A stretch of 31,737 bases of DNA from Bacteroidales bacterium (GTDB lineage Bacteria > Bacteroidota > Bacteroidia > Bacteroidales > Bacteroidaceae): the NCBI GenBank assembly GCA_004557285.1, contig SFEK01000003.1, forward strand, positions 1 to 31,737, given 5' to 3'. Every line of letters starts with the position of its first letter. Position 1 is the first letter of the stretch. Below, piece after piece: positions 26,240 through 31,737 of the stretch. Both the position numbers and the translations under genes were made by a program. Below the pieces are notes generated by a model. That model ran no database searches and was not told the origin of the DNA. It saw only the letters and a list, made by a program, of their open reading frames with translations.

Positions 26240-27649
26240 ATGAAAAAAACAACGCTTATCCTTACTGCCCTGCTTGCCGCCACAGGCATCAGCGCCAAAG
26301 TAACCCTGCCTAAGATATTCTCCGACGGCATGGTCATACAACGAGAAACCAACGCCCACCTTTGGGGTCAAGCCAAGGCATCGGGCAAAGTCAAGATTAC
26401 TACCTCTTGGAACAACAAGAGCTATACCACACAGGCCGATGCCGATGGACGTTGGAAGACGGCCATCAGCACCCCTGTTGCAGGTGGTCCTTTTACCATC
26501 ACCTTCGACGATGGCGAGAAGACCGTGCTCCGCGACATTCTTGTGGGCGAAGTGTGGCTGTGTGCCGGACAGAGCAACATGGAGATGCCCATGAAGGGGT
26601 TCAAGAACCAGCCTGTGGACAACAGCACCGAAGACATTCTCCATTCCACCGACAACCAGCTGCGCCTTTTCACGGTGAAGCGCAACAGCAAGTTCACACC
26701 TGTTGACGATGTCACGGGAGAATGGCGTGCAGCCGCACCGGCATCGGTGAGAGAGTTCAGTGCCACAGCCTATCATTTCGGCAGAGAACTGCGCCTGTCG
26801 CTGCATGTTCCCGTTGGTCTTGTAGTGGCTGCATGGGGAGGTTCAGCCTGCGAGGCATGGATGACCGCCGACTGGCTCAAGGCTTTCCCCGATGCCAAGA
26901 TTCCTGCCACCGAAGCCGATATCAAATCGAAAAACCGCACGCCCACCTTGCTCTACAACGGCATGTTGCACCCCTTGGTGGGCATGGCCATGCGTGGAGC
27001 CATCTGGTATCAGGGTGAGGACAATGTGCCCCGTTACTCTACCTACGCCGACATGCTCACCGCCATGGTGGGCGGCTGGAGAAGCCAGTGGGGCATCGGT
27101 GATTTCCCGTTCTATTACTGCCAGATAGCCCCCTACGACTATTCGCTGGTCAAGGGCGAGGTGAACAGTGCTTTCCTGCGCGAACAGCAGGCCAAGGCCG
27201 AGATGATGATTCCTCATTGCGGCATGGCGGTGCTCATGGACGCCGGCATGGACTATGGCATCCATCCCCGCAACAAGCATGTGGCCGGTCTGCGCCTGGC
27301 ATTGCTCGCCCTCAATGACACCTATCAGATTGAAGGCCTCAACTCAAAGAGTGCCTGTTTCAAGGAAGCCACGTTCAACAACGACACCGTTGTGGTGTCG
27401 TTCAATCGTGCCGACATGTGGGTCTATGGCACCAAGGGCTATGTGAGCGAGCGTTTCGAAGTGGCAGGGCAAGACCGTGTGTTCCACCCTGCCAAGGCAT
27501 GGATAGAGCGCAGCAAGGTGTATGTCAAGAGCGACGAAGTGCCCCACCCCGTTGCCGTGCGCTATGCGTTCAAGGATTGGGTGATGGGCGACCTCTACAG
27601 CGATGGTCTTCCCATCAGTTCGTTCAGGAGTGACAATTGGGACAAATAA
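26240..27649 (+). CDS. Exported SGNH / sialate-O-acetylesterase-like carbohydrate esterase
   Basis: The 469-residue protein has a signal peptide (cleavage near ISA20) and the domain plan of bacterial sialate O-acetylesterase-like enzymes: an N-terminal beta domain (FSDGMVIQRETNAHLWG), then an SGNH hydrolase fold. WLCAGQSNMEMP holds the nucleophile S112. IWYQGEDN is the family's oxyanion-side block. DYGIHPRNK supplies the likely catalytic D338/H342. Such esterases in pectin loci remove O-acetyl groups; RG-II carries acetyl on 2-O-methyl-fucose and aceric acid, so deacetylation of chain B is the natural guess. True sialic acid substrates are unlikely in this setting. It lies 45 nt after GH106 and 1 nt before the DUF5703 gene. 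Confidence 0.82.
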   Translation: MKKTTLILTALLAATGISAKVTLPKIFSDGMVIQRETNAHLWGQAKASGKVKITTSWNNKSYTTQADADGRWKTAISTPVAGGPFTITFDDGEKTVLRDILVGEVWLCAGQSNMEMPMKGFKNQPVDNSTEDILHSTDNQLRLFTVKRNSKFTPVDDVTGEWRAAAPASVREFSATAYHFGRELRLSLHVPVGLVVAAWGGSACEAWMTADWLKAFPDAKIPATEADIKSKNRTPTLLYNGMLHPLVGMAMRGAIWYQGEDNVPRYSTYADMLTAMVGGWRSQWGIGDFPFYYCQIAPYDYSLVKGEVNSAFLREQQAKAEMMIPHCGMAVLMDAGMDYGIHPRNKHVAGLRLALLALNDTYQIEGLNSKSACFKEATFNNDTVVVSFNRADMWVYGTKGYVSERFEVAGQDRVFHPAKAWIERSKVYVKSDEVPHPVAVRYAFKDWVMGDLYSDGLPISSFRSDNWDK

Positions 27650-27650
27650 C

Positions 27651-29864
27651 ATGAAGCCATTCATCATCATCATCATCATCTCCCTGCTGCCGCTGCACGG
27701 CATGGCTGGAAACGTAGTCCCCGACGACTATGTGTGGACTACCCCGAGCCGCAACTCGTCAGAATCCATGCCCTGCGGCGGTCATGATGTGGGCATGAAC
27801 GTCTGGGTAGAAAACGGCGATGTGCTGTTCTATGTGTCACGCAGCGGCATGTTCGACGAGAACAACACCCTGCTCAAGGCAGGCCGTTTCCGCCTTCATC
27901 TGTCCTCTCAGCCGTTCGGTGGCGAGCATTTCAGACAGACGCTTCGCCTGTCAGACGGTGCGGTGTATATCCAAGGCCGCGACACCGAGATACGCCTTTG
28001 GGCTGATGTCTATACTTCTGCAGTGTATGCCACCATACGCTCTTCGCACAAGACTGATGCCACGTTGAGCTACGAGAGCTGGCGCTACAAAGACCGCCCC
28101 GTGAGCAAGGGAGAGTGCCAGCAATGTTCCTACAAATGGGTGTTGCCCAAAGACTGCACGACATTTGCCGACAGCATACGCCCCGGGGCCGACGCTTTGG
28201 AATTCTGGCACCAGAACAGGCAGGAAACAGTGTTCGACTTCACCGTCAGTCGTCAACGTCTCGACCAACTCAAGCCGCAGCTCTACAACCCCATTGGCGG
28301 ATTGAAGTTCGGAGGCATCATGAAAACATCCCAATTCACCTTTGCAGGCACCTCTGAAGGAGTGTATGCCTCCACCGACTACCGGGCATGGCACTACCAG
28401 GGTCGAGGCATCACCAAAGCCACGATCAGCATCGCTCTCTATGAGGGCAACGCACAGCCCCGACTGCCCAGTGCCAAGGTGTCTGCCAAGCGTAGCGCCG
28501 ACTGGTGGAAATCGTTCTGGCAGCGCAGCCATGTGGTGGTGAGTGCATCCGGTGCCGACTCTGCAGCGGCCTCAGCCATCACCCGCAACTATGCCTTGTT
28601 CCGCTACATGCTCGGCTGCAATGCCTACGGCCAATGGCCTACCAAGTTCAACGGTTCGCTGTTCACCTTCGACCCCGTGTATGTGGACGAGAAGACCCCC
28701 TATACACCCGACTACCGCCGTTGGGGTGGCGGCACCATGACAGCACAAAACCAGCGCCTGGTGTATTGGCCGATGCTTAAGACCGGAGACATCGACATGA
28801 TGAAGGCCCAGTTTGACACCTATCTGCGCATGTTGCCCACTGCGGTGGCACGCACCCGCCATTATTGGGGACACGACGGGGCCTCGTTCACCGAACAGAT
28901 AGAGAATTTCGGACTTCCCAATCCTGCCGAATACGGCAAGCACAAGGAGGGCGACGACTTTGGCATGGAGCGCAATGCGTGGTTGGAGTACCAATGGGAC
29001 ACGGCCCTGGAATTCTGCGCCATGATCTTGCAGGCCCACCAGTATGCTGGCACCGACATCACCGCCTACCTGCCCATGGTGGAGCAATGCCTGCGCTTCT
29101 TCGACGAGCATTACCAGTATCTTGCCCGGCAGCGTGGCGTCAAGCCGCTCGACGGCGATGGTCACCTCATCCTCTACCCTTCCTCAGGATGCGAGACCTA
29201 CAAGATGGCCTACAATTCGGCCAGCGTCATTGCTGCCCTCAGCACCGTCACCACTGCCTACGCGCAATATCTGGAGCAACAGCAACCCACTGACACCACA
29301 GCCATTGCCTGGCTCAAGGCGCTCTCCGGGCGCATTCCCCCGTTGCCCCTGCGCACCATTGACGGACACACCTGCATCGCCCCGGCGGTGGTATGGGCAC
29401 GCATACAGAACGTGGAGACTCCTCAGCTCTATCCCGTATTCCCCTGGCGGGTGTATGGCATGGGGCGACCCAACCTCGACATTGCCCGCAACACCTATCT
29501 CAACGACCCCCATGCCCTCAGCATGAGAACCTCCAAGGGATGGAAACAAGACAACATCTGGGCGGCATGTCTCGGCATCACCGACGATGCACGACAACTG
29601 ACCATCGAAAAGTTTGCCGATGGCCCTTACCGTTTTCCTGCCTTCTGGGACCCAGGTTACGACTGGGCACCCGACTGCAACCGTGGCGGCTCAGCCATGA
29701 TAGGGCTTCACGAAATGCTGCTGCAGGAAGATGCCACCGGCCAACTGCTGTTGTTCCCCACATGGCCCAAGGGATGGGATGCCCGTTTCCGGCTGCATGC
29801 CACAGGTGGACGTGTGGTCGAAGCAGAGATTCGTGAGGGCAAGGTCACGACAATCCAACAATGA
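27651..29864 (+). CDS. Exported DUF5703 protein, GH95-like (alpha/alpha)6-barrel putative glycoside hydrolase
   Basis: The ATG at 27651, one base after the previous stop, gives 737 residues with a signal peptide whose core is six isoleucines coded by (ATC)6. The first third (VPDDYVWTTPSRNSSESMPC, then GMNVWVENGDVLFYVSRSG) is the beta-sandwich that I recognise as DUF5703. The rest is a helical barrel with ERNAWLEYQWDTALEF and a GHLILYPSSGCETYK block, where E515 sits where GH95-type enzymes place a catalytic carboxylate. No family with proven activity is recognised. Chain A of RG-II ends in an alpha-L-galactose removed in B. theta by a GH95 enzyme, and no classical GH95 is visible here, so this protein is a candidate for that or another uncovered linkage. 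It is 24 nt before the truncated GH78. Confidence 0.7.
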   Translation: MKPFIIIIIISLLPLHGMAGNVVPDDYVWTTPSRNSSESMPCGGHDVGMNVWVENGDVLFYVSRSGMFDENNTLLKAGRFRLHLSSQPFGGEHFRQTLRLSDGAVYIQGRDTEIRLWADVYTSAVYATIRSSHKTDATLSYESWRYKDRPVSKGECQQCSYKWVLPKDCTTFADSIRPGADALEFWHQNRQETVFDFTVSRQRLDQLKPQLYNPIGGLKFGGIMKTSQFTFAGTSEGVYASTDYRAWHYQGRGITKATISIALYEGNAQPRLPSAKVSAKRSADWWKSFWQRSHVVVSASGADSAAASAITRNYALFRYMLGCNAYGQWPTKFNGSLFTFDPVYVDEKTPYTPDYRRWGGGTMTAQNQRLVYWPMLKTGDIDMMKAQFDTYLRMLPTAVARTRHYWGHDGASFTEQIENFGLPNPAEYGKHKEGDDFGMERNAWLEYQWDTALEFCAMILQAHQYAGTDITAYLPMVEQCLRFFDEHYQYLARQRGVKPLDGDGHLILYPSSGCETYKMAYNSASVIAALSTVTTAYAQYLEQQQPTDTTAIAWLKALSGRIPPLPLRTIDGHTCIAPAVVWARIQNVETPQLYPVFPWRVYGMGRPNLDIARNTYLNDPHALSMRTSKGWKQDNIWAACLGITDDARQLTIEKFADGPYRFPAFWDPGYDWAPDCNRGGSAMIGLHEMLLQEDATGQLLLFPTWPKGWDARFRLHATGGRVVEAEIREGKVTTIQQ
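27663..27680 (+). repeat. (ATC)6 triplet tract in a signal-peptide coding region
   Basis: Six ATC codons in a row encode IIIIII in the hydrophobic core of the DUF5703 signal peptide. Slippage by whole triplets would lengthen or shorten the core without changing frame. Confidence 0.8.
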
Positions 29865-29888
29865 CAACAATCCAAAAACAATGATACA

Positions 29889-31280
29889 ATGATGAAGAAA
29901 AAGCATATTCTGCTGCTCGTAGCCATATGGCTATGCACCACGGCGGCAATGGCAAAACTCACCGTCACCCGTCTCACCTGCAACTATCAGCAAGGACTTG
30001 CCCTCACCAAGGGCAACCTGCGCATGGGATGGCAGATGACATCGGATGTCAACGGCGACTGTCAGACAGCCTACCGCATCACCGTGTGCGAACAGGTCAC
30101 GGGGCGCCGGGTGTATGACACGGGCAAAGTGAAATCATCGCAAAGCCAGCAGGTGGTGCTCCCTCCTCTGGGTTACAGTCGCTACGGCTACTGGTGGCAG
30201 GTGAAGGTGTGGGATGCCAAGGGGCGTCCGTCGACACCCAGTGAGCGACAATCGTTCCGTGTGGTACCGCAAGATTTGGGCGGACAATGGATTGGTGCCA
30301 TCAGTAGGCACGATGCCCGTCTGCCCGAGGGTCGATTCTCCAATGCGGTGTTCAAGAAAGAAGACTTCAAGCAGCTATGGTCACCCGTTGACAGCCTCTC
30401 GTCAAAGAGCATCATGCTACGCAAGACATTCTCCACCACTGGCCGGCGCATCACCGATGCCGTGGTATATGTCAGCGGACTGGGGCATTATGAACTCAGC
30501 ATCAACGGTCATGCGGTGGGCGATGCGGCATTTGCCCCCTTGTGGAGCGAATACGACAAGACCGTTTATTACAATGTCTATGATGTCACCCCATTGCTCC
30601 TTTCGGGCAACAATGCCATCCATGTGCTGCTGGGCAATGGTTTTTTCAACGTGCAACGACTCAACCGCTACAGCAAGTTGCAGACCAGTTTTGGCGCACC
30701 GCAGCTCATGCTGCGCATGGACATCAACTACAGCGACGGCAGCAGCCAGACCATCCTCAGCGGCGAAGGGTGGAAATATGCCCTCAGCCCCATCACCTTC
30801 AACAGCATCTACGGCGGCGAATCGTATGATGCCCGTCTGGAACAGCCTGAAGCCGCACTGCCCACCTTTGATGACAGCCACTGGCTGCCGGCCATGGTGG
30901 TTGAAGGTCCCAAGGGCACACTCGAGCCACAGACGGCACCTCCCGTGAAGATTATGGAGCGTTATGGCATCAAGACCATCACCAACATCGACTCGTTGCA
31001 ACAGGCCTCACGTGCTACAAAAAGAGACATCCACCCTTCGGTGTTTGTGGCCGACATGGGGCAAAACCTGGCAGGCTTCCCCGAGATCACCGTCAATGGC
31101 CGTCGTGGACAGAAGGTCACCATGGTCGTGTCTGAAGGGCTCAACAAATATGGGGCGTGCGAACAGCGGCAGACGGGCAGGCAGCATTTCTACGAATACA
31201 CGCTCAAGGGCGATGGCGAGGAGACATGGCATCCGCGTTTCTCCTATTACGGTTTCCGTTACATCCAGGTCGAAGGGGCT
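29889..31280 (+). CDS. GH78 alpha-L-rhamnosidase, N-terminal part only (truncated at a junction)
   Basis: From the ATG at 29889 (or 29892) the protein has a signal peptide (MMKKKHILLLVAIWLCTTAAMA) and the accessory domains of large GH78 enzymes. These are an N-terminal fibronectin-like part, the Bac_rhamnosid_N domain (VSGLGHYELSINGHAVGDA, then LLGNGFFN), and the Bac_rhamnosid concanavalin-like domain (DMGQNLAGFPEITVNGRRGQ, GEETWHPRFSYYGFRYIQVEGA). Family resemblance stops at that last motif, around codon 464. The (alpha/alpha)6 catalytic domain, with its RDE signature, should follow but is missing. The frame stays open to the window end only because it reads antisense through a different gene. 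As found here it would be inactive. It differs from the first GH78, being exported and having the longer domain set, so it probably served another rhamnosyl linkage. Confidence 0.82.
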
Positions 31281-31290
31281 GTTCATCGAT
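31272..31290. other. Breakpoint joining GH78 to an antisense primase-helicase fragment
   Basis: Plus-strand GH78 resemblance ends with GFRYIQVEGA (last codon GCT 31278-31280). Minus-strand helicase resemblance ends just after the sensor-1 SMN, coded by 31278-31289. The two meet within roughly ten bases. No inverted repeat, target-site duplication, tRNA end or integrase is visible at the join. Confidence 0.65.
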
Positions 31291-31737
31291 ATGATCATCT
31301 TGGGTGTCTCTTCGGGCGAGAGGCGCACGGTGTTCTCGTAGAGGTTGCGCACGGAGAGGCGCGAGGTGTTGTTGTAGAACGACTCCGCATCCACGCCCGC
31401 ATCGAGGTCATCGATGATGACGGCAGATTGCACCGTAAGCTGGAAGTCGCAGAAGTTCTTCGCCATATCGCCCGGATTCTTGCGGTAATCCTTGCCGCTG
31501 ACGTACATGTTGCGCCTTACAAGGTCGAGCAGGAAGGTAAACATCGACTTACCGTTACGGCCACTTGCTTTGCCCTCCTGCGCCACGCTGTAGTCCGTCA
31601 CCATCACCATCTGCTGCCGCGTGTCGGTGCGGTAGCGCGAAAGCATGTAGCCCAGACCGAGGATCTTGTTGACGAAGTGCATGTCCTGGAACTGCCGCTC
31701 TTCGGGGTTGAGCTCGCAGCCCATCTCCTCCTTGCGC
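31281..31737 (-). CDS. Phage/plasmid-type primase-helicase (SF3-like), internal fragment
   Basis: Read on the minus strand from the right edge, the frame encodes about 152 residues, incomplete at both ends. GRNGKSMF is a Walker A loop, SAVIIDDLDAG a Walker B strand, and TPKMIISMN a sensor-1 strand with the key Asn. This order and spacing fit the superfamily 3 / D5-like helicase half of primase-helicases of Bacteroidales phages and mobile elements. Beyond the sensor-1 region the frame still runs to 31008, but there it is only the antisense of the GH78 gene, and the arginine-finger segment is absent. It has no functional link to pectin use and marks foreign or misjoined DNA. The exact product (phage, plasmid or integrative element) cannot be told from this piece. 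Confidence 0.7.

Noticed and set aside
31008..31280. Continuation of the minus-strand primase-helicase frame to a stop at 31008.
   Set aside because: This stretch is antisense to well-matched Bac_rhamnosid domain sequence on the plus strand and lacks the expected helicase C-terminal motifs.
1030..31280. Search for CRISPR arrays, tRNA or rRNA genes, insertion sequences and integrases.
   Set aside because: No regularly spaced repeats, cloverleaf-like RNA genes or transposase motifs were seen; the coding density leaves no room for them.
31281..31737. The plus-strand GH78 frame stays open to the end of the window.
   Set aside because: The translated sequence after 31280 has no GH78 motifs and is rich in V/H/R in the manner of an antisense reading. 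The minus strand carries the clear Walker A, Walker B and sensor-1 motifs.

Overview
The window reads as a Bacteroidales chromosome, most likely Prevotellaceae. The evidence is Bacteroides-type promoters (TTTG, a 19-20 nt spacer, TAnnTTTG), A-rich start regions without Shine-Dalgarno motifs, an anaerobic ribonucleotide reductase gene at the left edge, and a carbohydrate locus made of CAZyme families first characterised in Bacteroides thetaiotaomicron. The genus call is an inference.

Layout. Bases 1-321 (minus strand) hold the N-terminal ATP cone of nrdD. Bases 322-1029 are non-coding and hold two diverging promoters, short 11-bp tandem repeats and a palindromic stretch. From 1030 to about 31280 everything lies on the plus strand and looks like one very long operon: a secreted TIM-barrel sugar isomerase-like protein, a DUF3826 protein, GH127, GH141, an MFS transporter, a GH78 without signal peptide, GH138, a GH137-GH2-malectin fusion, a LacZ-type GH2 lipoprotein, a second GH2, GH106, an SGNH/sialate-O-acetylesterase-like protein, a DUF5703 protein, and the front half of a second GH78. 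Many junctions overlap or are only 1-24 nt apart.

Function. GH137, GH138 and GH141 were all founded on enzymes that dismantle the pectin rhamnogalacturonan II (RG-II). Active-site spacings here match those I recall for the B. theta/B. paurosaccharolyticus enzymes: GH138 E288/R326/E355, GH141 D496/D537, GH106 E432/E532/E564. I therefore call this an RG-II side-chain degradation locus. The enzymes cover much of side chain A (beta-GlcA, alpha-Fuc, alpha-GalA, beta-GalA) and side chain B (beta-L-Araf, alpha-L-Rha, beta-Gal, aceric acid). Gene order appears collinear with the descending B. theta series BT1003, 1002, 1001, 0997, 0996, 0993, 0992, 0986. No SusC/SusD pair, polysaccharide lyase or regulator is visible, so the initial attack and uptake genes must lie elsewhere.

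Right end. At about 31280 the second GH78 stops matching its family just before its catalytic domain. The rest of the window encodes, on the minus strand, an internal piece of a phage/plasmid-type primase-helicase. Both proteins are cut mid-domain at the same point, so this is either a rearrangement breakpoint or an assembly chimera.
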